A DNA stretch of 44,447 nucleotides. Origin: Flavivirga rizhaonensis (lineage in GTDB: Bacteria; Bacteroidota; Bacteroidia; Flavobacteriales; Flavobacteriaceae). A program made the translations under genes and the position numbers. This document shows positions 1-7,014 of this stretch, piece by piece. Each line of letters opens with the position of its first letter. The first letter of the stretch is position 1. Under the pieces are notes generated by a model. It saw only the letters and a list, made by a program, of their open reading frames with translations, ran no database searches and was not told where the DNA came from. The stretch covers positions 1 to 44,447 of the forward strand of contig NZ_SRSO01000036.1 in assembly GCF_004791695.1 (NCBI RefSeq), given 5' to 3'.

Positions 1-109
1 ACAGTGTGCGTATTGGAATCCCAAACCTAGCACTGACCTCTTGGAATGTCAACTGCTCTTTTGCTTTTACTTTAAATAATCGCCGTCTGAAATCTAGTGA
101 GTATGACAT
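1..109 (-). CDS. IS630-like transposase, N-terminal part (runs off window)
   Basis: On the minus strand an ATG at 109-107 opens a frame that is uninterrupted to position 1. The 36 residues begin MSYSLDFRRRLFKVKAKEQ and continue with LTFQEVSARFGIPIRTL, a clear helix-turn-helix. This layout (short SxDFR start, then a tri-helical DNA-binding domain with RFGI) is typical of the N-terminus of IS630/Tc1-like transposases, often encoded as a separate first ORF. The gene is only partial here, so activity and family are not proven. An open frame on the opposite strand (6-221) is its shadow. It marks the left edge of an accessory island. Confidence 0.6.
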   Translation of the reverse strand, partial: MSYSLDFRRRLFKVKAKEQLTFQEVSARFGIPIRTL

Positions 110-262
110 ACTACAAGATACAAAAAACATGTCAAACTATAATGATTTAGCTATATTATTAATATTTCTGATTACAACCAAAAACAAAAGAAGAAACAAA
201 AACCACACCCCAGACGAGTAACAGTTGATAGCTTATCTGAAGTCAATATTGCAAAGCAATGT

Positions 263-520
263 ATGATTCAAGAATTTGAAAAAGTGATTGAAATTGGTAT
301 AAAAGATACCCTAAATAACTCTGTAAAGATAATACCTTCCCAAGTTCAAAATAATTCAGAAAAAATGCTATTTATCAAAGGAGAAGTTAATAAATACATC
401 GATAATGTTCATAATGACAACACTTTTACAGAAGTTCTAACAATACAAGAAATAAACTACTCCACAGAGAAAGTATATAAAAGGGTAATGAAGCAAATAT
501 CGAATTTACTTTACTCTTGA
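263..520 (+). CDS. Hypothetical protein, possibly the 3' end of a truncated gene
   Basis: An 85-residue frame starting MIQEFEKVIEIGIKD and rich in Asn, Glu, Ile and Lys. I do not recognise the family. The same frame stays open upstream to position 146, just after two stops at 140-145, giving a basic stretch (YNQKQKKQKPHPRRVTV) with no ATG. That pattern fits the tail of a gene cut off on the left, next to the IS630-like transposase, as well as a genuine small gene starting at 263. It has no signal peptide or membrane segment. It converges on the restriction operon, with a 28-bp gap to the stop at 549. Confidence 0.3.
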   Translation: MIQEFEKVIEIGIKDTLNNSVKIIPSQVQNNSEKMLFIKGEVNKYIDNVHNDNTFTEVLTIQEINYSTEKVYKRVMKQISNLLYS

Positions 521-548
521 TTAAGCACTAAACTAAGTATTCTATTTT

Positions 549-1193
549 TTAGCTACTGAGTTTTATCTTTTCTTCAAGTTGAGCAATTTCTCTATTTCCG
601 TATAAGAAAAAGTCGCCTATTTCATTACTACCATTAAATTCTACGGGTAGTTCTATGTAAGTAATATTATCATACGGAATATGCCTACTCTCTTTTTTTA
701 TTCGCCCAATTACTGCTCTTTTTGTTTTAGTATATAAATTTATTGCAATGTTTTTATTATTCACTATTACCAACAAATCGATACCTTCTTTGACATCAAG
801 ATTTGTATTATAAATTACTTTATAATCAGTTGCATTTTCACTTATTAGCTTTGAAAAATGCAAATCACGAATTAATGATGGATAAGTTCTATATATTCTT
901 GCTTTTAATCCATCATAGACCTCTTTGGTTAAAGGGGTTGAATTAAACCAACTTTTGTTATTAGCTAAATAATAATTATAAAATTCATCTTGTGATGGTA
1001 GCTTATCATTGTTATAAATATATTTATAAAAGCTATCAAGAAAAGTTGGGAATCGAACGCCCCATTCCGCTTTTTGATTACGGTTATTTATAAAAGTTAG
1101 TTTAAATGATAGTATTTGATTCTCAATTTCTTTTGAAGATATTTTAAAAAGTTCTAAATGATTTGAATATTTAATAACATCTAAAATAGCCAT
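549..1193 (-). CDS. TaqI-like restriction nuclease candidate
   Basis: A 214-residue soluble protein, the last gene of the minus-strand operon, starting one base after the stop of the methyltransferase-endonuclease fusion, so it is probably translationally coupled. Residues 95-106 (GLKARIYRTYPS) followed by LHF, and GIDLLVI at 137-143, resemble the GLEARLYRT...HF...GIDALI stretch I recall from R.TaqI. Asp139 would be the first acidic residue of a PD-(D/E)XK core. The expected (D/E)xK strand is not obvious: the matching strand reads INLYTKTKR (151-159). It may be a nuclease with an altered site, a specificity or accessory subunit, or an inactivated enzyme. Assignment rests on short motifs only. 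The gene ends about 30 bp from a convergent small ORF. Confidence 0.4.
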   Translation of the reverse strand: MAILDVIKYSNHLELFKISSKEIENQILSFKLTFINNRNQKAEWGVRFPTFLDSFYKYIYNNDKLPSQDEFYNYYLANNKSWFNSTPLTKEVYDGLKARIYRTYPSLIRDLHFSKLISENATDYKVIYNTNLDVKEGIDLLVIVNNKNIAINLYTKTKRAVIGRIKKESRHIPYDNITYIELPVEFNGSNEIGDFFLYGNREIAQLEEKIKLSS

Positions 1194-1194
1194 A

Positions 1195-3183
1195 CTAAAA
1201 TCTTAATTGTAAATTTAGTTTAAAGTATAATTTACCATCCTTCTCCATATAAATCTTTCCAAATCTATGTCTTGTCGTAGACGGGGTATCTAAGCTTATA
1301 TTTTCAAAAAGGTAGTCTTTCAAACTCTTGCTGTCTATTATATGAAAACCTAAACAATCTCCTGACTTTTTTATAACAATAGTTCCATTTGCTAAATATT
1401 CTCCATCCCATTTTTTACCTGCAAAAAAGCCTAATAAAATATCTATTAAAAGTCTTTTGACTTTTATTTCTAATGATTCTTTTTCTCCGTAATTAACATC
1501 TTTATTCAAAGAGCCCTCTTTGTGAATTTCATCTACAATTTTAGTTAACTTAGAAATTCTTTTTTTATAAAAACTCAATAATAAATGACCTACAATATTT
1601 GGCATTAAACTATCGGAAATTTTTAAATTATGCTCCATAGTTTCTTTTTCTGCACCAACATAATTAAAAGAGCCACCCAATTCCTCAATAAAAATAATCC
1701 TATCTTTTAACTTTGTCCTTGTGTCTATTTGATTTATTTCATCAATTTTTGATTCATTTATACCTTTTATTTCAAAAATAAAATTAGTATTCCCAGAAGC
1801 GTTTAAAAGAGTGGGCTTACTACCTAAATATGATTTTATGCCAAACCCTTCATTTTGTTTTTCTATTTCTTCATTTTTAATATCTAAAATTATATCTGAT
1901 TTTTGACTACTTGTTCCTCCTTTAATTACATTAAAACCTAAACTATTCTGTATTATTTCAAACTCAGGAACATTGAACGTAGCTTTTCCATTTTCAATTG
2001 ATTGAGTTATTTTTTTTAAACTTTTTTCGTTTAATATACTTGAAATATCAATTGTAATATTTTTACCAGAAGTATTGTTAACAGCTTTTATTGTTGTTTT
2101 ATCTATTATGAAAAAATCTAAATCTAAATTGCGAGTTGTTATTTTTGAAATATTAAAAAAATCAATTTTTTGATTTAAATCCTTATCAGATAGATGAAGC
2201 TTTTGTTCTGCTAGTAATTTAACAAATACTAATAGTTCTGTCCATTCTCCTTTATTTTTAGGTTCTTTCATTTCCAATTTTGAAAAATTTGAAGTTTCTA
2301 ATGATTTTAAATGATTGAGCATTTGATTTCCAACTTCTTGAATGGCATCAATTGCAACGCTATTTCCTAATTGTTTTATCGCTTGTGTCTTACTTACTGG
2401 AAATTCATATTTTTCTGGAAAACCTTGCATTCTTTTTCCTTGCTTAACACCAAGTTGTCTTACTTGTCCGTCCACAAGATAAGAATCCCAATTTCTTCGA
2501 TCATTTATATTTGAACCACGACCGCCAACTCTAATAGTAAATCCAATTTCTCTACTACAATTTCCTTCCCAGACATCACTCATTGTAAGTTTTAATGGCT
2601 TTGTTTTAGGAAATGTAAATCCTTTCATAAAGCTTTCATCACGAAAACCAATCATAAAAGCTCTTGGTCTTAATTGAGGTAATCCATAATCCGAAGCCTT
2701 TACAATTTTAAAATAAAACGAATACCCTAACTCATTTTCTAAAATTTCACGTATTACCTTAAACGTTTTCCCATTATCATGCGTAACTAAACCCCTAACA
2801 TTTTCAAGAAAAAAAGCTTTTGGTTTTTTTGTCTCTAATATTTCTGCAATGTTAAAAAACAGATTTCCTCTTTCAGAATTATGATTATCTTCAAAACCTC
2901 TTTTATATCCTGCCTGACTAAATGGTTGACAAGGAAAACCAGCACAAAGGATATCAAAGTCAGGAATATCATTAGGGTTTATGTTTCTTATGTCATCATT
3001 AAACCTGTTTTCTTTAAAAAGCTTGGGAGATATATTCTTGAAATTATGTTCGTAGGTTATTCTTGCGGGTAAATCCATTTCTGATGCAAAGACACATTCC
3101 CCACCTAAGTTATGCATTGCAATATGAAATCCACCAATTCCTGCAAATAAATCAATGAAAGTGAAATTATGTTTATTATTCAT
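1195..3183 (-). CDS. Fused DNA cytosine-5 methyltransferase and HpaII-family restriction endonuclease
   Basis: A 662-residue fusion. Residues 1-300 are a complete C5-cytosine methyltransferase: motif I FIDLFAGIGGFH (9-20), motif IV GFPCQPFSQAG with catalytic Cys85, motif VI ENVRG (127-131), motif VIII YGLPQLRPR (166-174), a short target-recognition region with TIRVGGRGS (216-224) and RRNWDSY (229-235), and motif X QLGNSVAIDA (271-280). Residues ~308-662 match the HpaII restriction endonuclease family over its full usual length (~355 aa): KGEWTEL at the start, SDIILDI and GFGIKSYLGS in the core, KLNLQLRF at the end. HpaII enzymes cut C^CGG, so CCGG is the inferred target. Methyltransferase and endonuclease are normally separate genes in this family. 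It lies 20 bp after the HEPN-like gene and 1 bp before the TaqI-like gene. Confidence 0.9.
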   Translation of the reverse strand: MNNKHNFTFIDLFAGIGGFHIAMHNLGGECVFASEMDLPARITYEHNFKNISPKLFKENRFNDDIRNINPNDIPDFDILCAGFPCQPFSQAGYKRGFEDNHNSERGNLFFNIAEILETKKPKAFFLENVRGLVTHDNGKTFKVIREILENELGYSFYFKIVKASDYGLPQLRPRAFMIGFRDESFMKGFTFPKTKPLKLTMSDVWEGNCSREIGFTIRVGGRGSNINDRRNWDSYLVDGQVRQLGVKQGKRMQGFPEKYEFPVSKTQAIKQLGNSVAIDAIQEVGNQMLNHLKSLETSNFSKLEMKEPKNKGEWTELLVFVKLLAEQKLHLSDKDLNQKIDFFNISKITTRNLDLDFFIIDKTTIKAVNNTSGKNITIDISSILNEKSLKKITQSIENGKATFNVPEFEIIQNSLGFNVIKGGTSSQKSDIILDIKNEEIEKQNEGFGIKSYLGSKPTLLNASGNTNFIFEIKGINESKIDEINQIDTRTKLKDRIIFIEELGGSFNYVGAEKETMEHNLKISDSLMPNIVGHLLLSFYKKRISKLTKIVDEIHKEGSLNKDVNYGEKESLEIKVKRLLIDILLGFFAGKKWDGEYLANGTIVIKKSGDCLGFHIIDSKSLKDYLFENISLDTPSTTRHRFGKIYMEKDGKLYFKLNLQLRF

Positions 3184-3203
3184 TTAGTTTTCTTATCATA
3201 TTT

Positions 3204-4109
3204 TTAATTTTTTCCTTTTTCAAAGTCCACTTTTATAATCTCAAATATTATTAGTGAAACCCAATTAAGCCCGTGACTAACAATTGGTTTAAAGAAATAG
3301 TCTGGAAATAAAATTTCAGTCGAACTCAAATTATTTTGCCAAGTCCCTTTAGTTAGATGAAAGAATCTATTTCTTATAATTATAATAAAATCATAGAATC
3401 CTATAAAAGAAAGTTTAATTTCTTGATTTAAAGTTTGACCTTTTAAATCTTTGCCATTCATAGGTTTATTACTTACTTTATCTAAGTATATTTTATAATA
3501 TGCCTCCCTCAATTCCGTTCTATCAATCGTATTAAAATCTATGTCGATAGTTGACTTGAAAAAATCTTCTTTTTTGAATGTTTCTGTTATGAACCTTTTG
3601 AAAAAGGCTAATTCGCCATCTTGTTCATTATTAAAAAATGACTGTAATTGTTTATATGTCTTATCATAGTTGTTATTTTTAGAAACATAGATAAGCGGTA
3701 TTGAATATGAAATACCTTCTAAAATTCCATATAAATAAAAGAATGCTTCTAGATGATTATTCTTTTTTACAGCTATAAGACATTTAATTATTTCGGGTTC
3801 TATTGAACCATAAAACTTTGAATTAAATCTAGAACGCTTAAAATATTCGTTCAGGTCTTTTAATTTTACTTCATCTGGGAAATTGTTTAGAACGACAGAT
3901 TGATTTATTTTTTCGTTAGTAGTGAAGGGGAAATTTGAATAATTTTCTCTAAACTTATATACCTTATTTTCATAAGTATCAGTACAATTAATTGTGCCAG
4001 ATATTAATCGAAAGATATTCAATATTTTATTTGAACTCTCAATTCTTAAATTCTGATTTTTAGTAGAGGCTTTAAAAATTGGGTCTTCGTATGTATAACG
4101 ATTAATCAT
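3204..4109 (-). CDS. HEPN-like protein, candidate RNase
   Basis: A 301-residue, mostly helical protein. Near the C-terminus residues 246-251 read RNRFFH, which fits the R-x4-6-H active-site motif of HEPN RNases, preceded by a hydrophobic helix (FYDFIIIIRN). An upstream helix (119-141, HLEAFFYLYGILEGISYSI) has the HEPN-like amphipathic pattern. HEPN proteins are RNA-cutting effectors in many toxin-antitoxin, abortive-infection and CRISPR systems. Its start codon overlaps the end of the DGQHR-type gene by 8 bases (ATGATTAA), so the two are very probably made together, and the restriction fusion follows after 20 bp. I infer an effector or accessory role in defence. The family name is uncertain because the rest of the protein has no motif I know. 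Confidence 0.5.
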   Translation of the reverse strand: MINRYTYEDPIFKASTKNQNLRIESSNKILNIFRLISGTINCTDTYENKVYKFRENYSNFPFTTNEKINQSVVLNNFPDEVKLKDLNEYFKRSRFNSKFYGSIEPEIIKCLIAVKKNNHLEAFFYLYGILEGISYSIPLIYVSKNNNYDKTYKQLQSFFNNEQDGELAFFKRFITETFKKEDFFKSTIDIDFNTIDRTELREAYYKIYLDKVSNKPMNGKDLKGQTLNQEIKLSFIGFYDFIIIIRNRFFHLTKGTWQNNLSSTEILFPDYFFKPIVSHGLNWVSLIIFEIIKVDFEKGKN

Positions 4110-5124
4110 TAGTCAATTCGCTGAAATATTCCAACAATTCCAAACTATCTAAGTCTTTTAGTTTAGAGTAATTTTTGAAGTAATCATACGAAAGCTCTCT
4201 CCTTAATTTCCCAAGTTTTATTTTGGAAGGATTAAAATCTGAAAAAGCCTGGTCAAAAGTTTTAATTGAATTTTCGAATTGCTCTACAGTTAAATCTTTA
4301 ATGTCTTTTGAAGAAGTTTTCATTCCAACTGCAAAACCTACTAGATTGTTAGCTTGTTTTAACCATTTTAATGAAATAGGACTTTTTTGAAACTTAGCAA
4401 GAGATTTAATCATATTCTCAAAAGTTGAATCTTTCTCAACTTTTTCTGCTGAAACTATTTTATTAACTATTAATTCATCCATTTTATCCTGGATGATTTT
4501 TTTATTGTCCACCATAGGACTATTAGCCATATATGCTAAATAAGCTTGTACTAAATCTGATTTATTGAAAGAGTTCATTTTGATTTTAACAGCTCTTTCT
4601 TTTTCTGTTTGAACATGTATTCCAAGTTCATTAAAGTCAAAAACATTAGCCATCATCACTTCAACTTGATGTCTAGGTGTCATTGGCTTTTGTCCGTTAT
4701 TAAGAGTTATCATTCTGTAAAGTAATTTGTCAACTGAATCACTATAAACAATGTTTAAATATAGTTTTCTGTCTAAATCAATATCTTTAGAATCACTAAC
4801 TCTTGAAAGTGTATTTAACCTTTGAATACCATCTAAAACGAATGATTTTGAGTTATTTTTTTCAAAAAACTTTATTATGTCTTCCTTTTTAGAATTTGCA
4901 GTTATTGTTTTATCTACAAATGCTATTGTAATTGATGGCATTATACAGCCATCTACAATATCCCTTTCTAGTTTTTCATAGAATTTTTTGTCTTGTAGTT
5001 TTCTCTGAAATTCGGTCTTATTAATTAAAGGAACTAATTTTTCGATTGCTTCTTTGTATGTTATTGAGCCACTAACAACAATTGCGTTAATTACTTCATC
5101 AGAATCAATTTCGTATATGTTCAT
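4102..5124 (-). CDS. DGQHR/DUF262-type protein, first gene of the defence operon
   Basis: A 340-residue protein with DGIQRLNTL at 98-106, a variant of the DG(Q/I)(H/Q)R signature found in DndB-like, DUF262 and ParB-related nuclease-fold proteins. It is preceded by GCIMPSITIAF (59-69), which resembles the P-x-I strand before that signature, and followed by LNNGQKPMTPRHQVE (~141-155), a conserved-looking NxGQ segment. In phosphorothioation (Dnd/Ssp), 7-deazaguanine and GmrSD-type systems, proteins of this fold regulate or carry out nucleic-acid work. It lacks the usual His of DGQHR (Gln here). It overlaps the HEPN-like gene by 8 bases and has two TAnnTTTG boxes upstream, so it is the promoter-proximal gene. 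Probable roles are regulator or antitoxin to the HEPN protein, or a nuclease partner; neither is proven. Confidence 0.55.
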   Translation of the reverse strand: MNIYEIDSDEVINAIVVSGSITYKEAIEKLVPLINKTEFQRKLQDKKFYEKLERDIVDGCIMPSITIAFVDKTITANSKKEDIIKFFEKNNSKSFVLDGIQRLNTLSRVSDSKDIDLDRKLYLNIVYSDSVDKLLYRMITLNNGQKPMTPRHQVEVMMANVFDFNELGIHVQTEKERAVKIKMNSFNKSDLVQAYLAYMANSPMVDNKKIIQDKMDELIVNKIVSAEKVEKDSTFENMIKSLAKFQKSPISLKWLKQANNLVGFAVGMKTSSKDIKDLTVEQFENSIKTFDQAFSDFNPSKIKLGKLRRELSYDYFKNYSKLKDLDSLELLEYFSELTND

Positions 5125-5188
5125 TTCTTATTTTATTTTTATCATATTAATTACAATAATTTGATATTGTGAATTATCTGCATCTATC

Positions 5189-5207
5189 CAAATATAATAC
5201 AAATTTA
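5189..5207 (-). promoter_or_regulatory. Putative promoter boxes of the defence operon
   Basis: On the minus strand two matches to the Bacteroidota -7 consensus TAnnTTTG occur 11 bp apart: TAAATTTG (5207-5200) and TATATTTG (5196-5189). Neither has a clear TTG at the -33 position. Initiation from the second would give a leader of about 55-60 nt before the ATG at 5124. They suit the single operon running from 5124 to 549. Confidence 0.45.
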
Positions 5208-5234
5208 CAGGGATAGTATTAGGTTTGAAACTAC

Positions 5235-5256
5235 TTTTTTAATAAAATGAATGTTA
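5235..5256. repeat. 22-bp direct repeat, left copy
   Basis: Matches 5780-5801 at 21 of 22 positions (G versus A at position 19). The two copies bracket 523 bp that contains the integrase arm-domain remnant. Such repeats can be attachment-site scars, arm-type integrase binding sites or a duplication end; the sequence alone does not decide. Confidence 0.5.
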
Positions 5257-5514
5257 ATATGTGTAGAAGCACCCTTAAATCATTAAAATTAGTAGATTTT
5301 CAGTTATTTAAAAGAGTCGTTTATTAACAACTTTGTTTTTTGAATTAATGTGTTTTCACTAAAAATACAGTTTAAATATCTGTATATAAATATGTTATGC
5401 TAATATTTTTGTTTTTGTTCAAGAACTTGTTTGTATGTCTTTTTTGGGGTCAATGTAGTTTCTAGTAAACTCCACATTTTCGTCTCCAAAAGTGCAATAA
5501 GGGGCTTTTTAGGG

Positions 5515-5778
5515 CTAAAAATCGCTCACAGAAATTATTTTGATCCTGTTTTCTTTTGCTTCGTTTAAAAAGGCTTCTTTTATGTCATCAAGGTCATAGT
5601 TAATCTCTTGTGTTTCTAAATCATCAATGGCATTTTGTAGCCTTGTATCGAGTATTTTTATAGATTCAGTGATTTGTTTGTATTTTTTGTGATTCTTTCT
5701 TAGTCTTTTATTGGTTTCGTCCCATTGATTCAATTTACAAGAGTATGGAAGTGTAACAATTTTGTTTTTTTTATGCAT
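5515..5778 (-). pseudogene. Tyrosine-integrase N-terminal arm-domain remnant
   Basis: An 87-residue frame: IVTLPYSCKLNQWDETNKRL, then an INxxI-like helix (KQITESIKILDTRLQNAIDDL) and NYDLDDIKEAFL. This is the pattern of the arm-type DNA-binding domain at the start of Bacteroidota tyrosine recombinases (…lG..v.p..WD..k.r…iN..l..i…). The core-binding and catalytic domains (R…HxxR…Y) are missing after the stop, and the usual first strand is shortened, so this is a fragment rather than a working integrase. It sits between the defence operon and the broken hipBA, as a scar of an integrated element. Confidence 0.6.
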
Positions 5779-5779
5779 T

Positions 5780-5801
5780 TTTTTTAATAAAATGAATATT
5801 A
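5780..5801. repeat. 22-bp direct repeat, right copy
   Basis: Partner of 5235-5256 with one mismatch. It lies directly upstream of the ATG of the integrase remnant (5778), so it could also be that gene's control region, duplicated on the far side. Confidence 0.5.
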
Positions 5802-5844
5802 AATTATAGAGTTTTTTGTATAAAGATCAAAAACAATCCGTATT

Positions 5845-6266
5845 TCAACGCTTGCCAATTTCCGTCAAAGCTTTATTGATTAGTTTTTTGGAATCATTAC
5901 TGACATCAGAGTCTTTGGCGTAAATTTCCCAATCAGAAATAGCACTTTTCACTTCATTAATAATAGTTTTAGAGTGTTTCATTTCAAAGGTGTTTGCCAA
6001 TTCCAATAAATGTTGCTCTTCTGGTGCTTTGCCCTCCCTTGCTACCATAGGGTTATGCATGCCGTGTGATGAATTTGAAAAAGTAAGATCATATGCTGGA
6101 GCTAATTTCCATTCTCCAGCGGCGTTCATTAGGAAGGATATATTCTTGCTATAAAAGTATCATCGTATTTAAAAAAAATGGTTCCGTTGTCGGAGACCAT
6201 TTGACCAACAGAAAGGGGCGTGTCGGTAAAACGAAGGTAAATATCCAATTTTTCAATAGGTTCCAT
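5845..6266 (-). pseudogene. hipA: hipA toxin kinase, internally deleted remnant
   Basis: Two HipA pieces are stitched together. A 45-codon frame from ATG 6266 to stop 6129 (MEPIEKLDIYLRFTDTPLSV…GTIFFKYDDTFIA) matches the N-terminal 'couple_HipA' start. A second frame, readable from about 6150 as KNISFLMNAAGEWKLAPAYD and running to 5845, matches the C-terminal HipA kinase region around the metal-binding (N)…APAYDLTFS segment. The whole kinase core between them, including the ATP-binding and catalytic Asp segments, is absent and the frame is broken at about 6130-6150. Start and hipB stop overlap (TGATG), the classic hipBA coupling. Full HipA is ~330-440 aa, so no kinase activity is expected. 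Confidence 0.75.
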
Positions 6267-6473
6267 CAACTTTTCTTTTTTGAATCAAATAATTTCTCAA
6301 TATACTCAAGGTCTTTATCTGGTTTCAAAACGTTTTAAGCTGCCTAGCGATACTCCTGAGCGCTCTGCTAATTCAATTTTGGATAATCCTCTTTGTTTTC
6401 GAAGTTTTTTATGTTTGTTAGCAATTTCGAAACGGACATCTCTCGGAAGTTTGTCTATACTATACTTGTTCAT
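6266..6473 (-). pseudogene. hipB: hipB antitoxin (XRE), frameshifted remnant
   Basis: ATG at 6473 opens MNKYSIDKLPRDVRFEIANK, followed by a recognisable XRE helix-turn-helix (RKQRGLSKIELAERSGVSLGSLKRFE), then stops at 6315 after 52 residues. A second frame from about 6324 encodes KPDKDLEYIEKLFDSKKKS and ends with TGA at 6266, which looks like the original C-terminus ending just at the hipA start. The sequence between the HTH and this tail has been lost with a frame change. The DNA-binding part may still be made as a 52-residue peptide. It reads from a conserved palindrome (6477-6496). Confidence 0.7.
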
Positions 6474-6476
6474 AGA

Positions 6477-6496
6477 ATAGATAATATATTATCTAT
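6477..6496. promoter_or_regulatory. Perfect 20-bp palindrome, probable HipB operator
   Basis: ATAGATAATATATTATCTAT is a perfect palindrome starting 3 bp upstream of the hipB remnant ATG. HipB-type antitoxins repress their own operon by binding such inverted repeats. The site is intact although both genes have decayed. Confidence 0.6.
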
Positions 6497-6565
6497 AAAT
6501 TAAGTTTAATATTTATAGTATATGAAAATGTTTGGATATAAAATAGATTTTGATATTTGTCTCTC

Positions 6566-6928
6566 TTATTTAGAATAAATAGCTGTTTTTGCTGCTTCAA
6601 CAGTTTTTTTAGAATTACCAATAAAAATCTGATTACCATTTATTATAACAGGCCTGTTTAAAAAAGTATAGTGATCGAGTATATAATGTTTATAGTCACG
6701 CTCTTCTAATTGCTGGTTTTTTAAATCCATTTCTTTATAAAGTTTAGAGCGTTTGCTAAAAAGAGACTCATAACTACCTGAAAGTTCTTTCATCTGTTCT
6801 AATTGAGTCACTGTTATTTCTTCTTTTTTAATGTCTTGTAAAATAAATTTAGAAGGTAGATCCAAGTCTTTTAAAATTCTAATACAAGTGCTACAGGTTT
6901 TTAGATAATATACTTTTTTCATGTTCAT
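6566..6928 (-). CDS. ArsC/Spx-family thioredoxin-fold protein
   Basis: A 120-residue protein beginning MNMKKVYYLKTCSTCIRILK, with Cys12-x-x-Cys15 in the position of the redox centre of ArsC/Spx/YffB-like proteins, and a C-terminal RPVIINGNQIFIGN block that matches the family's cis-Pro and Arg region (RPxI…xxxxvG). Length is normal for the family. True arsenate reductases, Spx regulators and YffB-like oxidoreductases are hard to separate from motifs; there is no ars operon nearby. MKK at 6922 is an equally good start. It is divergent from the DinB-like gene and shares an inverted repeat upstream (6932-6973). Confidence 0.75.
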   Translation of the reverse strand: MNMKKVYYLKTCSTCIRILKDLDLPSKFILQDIKKEEITVTQLEQMKELSGSYESLFSKRSKLYKEMDLKNQQLEERDYKHYILDHYTFLNRPVIINGNQIFIGNSKKTVEAAKTAIYSK

Positions 6929-6931
6929 GCG

Positions 6932-6973
6932 TTACTTTTATTTATAAAAACTATTTCTACAAAATAAAAGTAA
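6932..6973. promoter_or_regulatory. Inverted repeat between divergent arsC-like and dinB-like genes
   Basis: Perfect 12-bp arms TTACTTTTATTT (6932-6943) and AAATAAAAGTAA (6962-6973) separated by 18 bp. They lie within 5-50 bp of the arsC-like start and 40 bp from the DinB-like start, so they could be an operator for one or both genes. The arms are AT-rich, so chance must be considered. Confidence 0.35.
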
Positions 6974-7014
6974 TTATATCATTTAGAAGTATATTTATCC
7001 AAAAAATAAATGAC

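Larger units (their letters stand above)
5125..5514. other. Gene-free stretch between defence operon and integrase remnant
   Basis: 390 AT-rich bases. The right-hand third of the operon's upstream region holds the promoter boxes at 5189-5207. At 5235-5256 lies one copy of a 22-base direct repeat (TTTTTTAATAAAATGAATGT then TA) whose other copy is at 5780-5801. No complete gene, RNA gene or convincing hairpin was seen in the rest. The last ~100 bases lead directly into the stop of the integrase fragment and probably are degraded mobile-element sequence. Confidence 0.5.

Noticed and set aside
6..221. 71-residue open frame on the plus strand
   Set aside because: It covers the minus-strand IS630-like transposase start, which has a clear HTH; the plus frame has no recognisable pattern.
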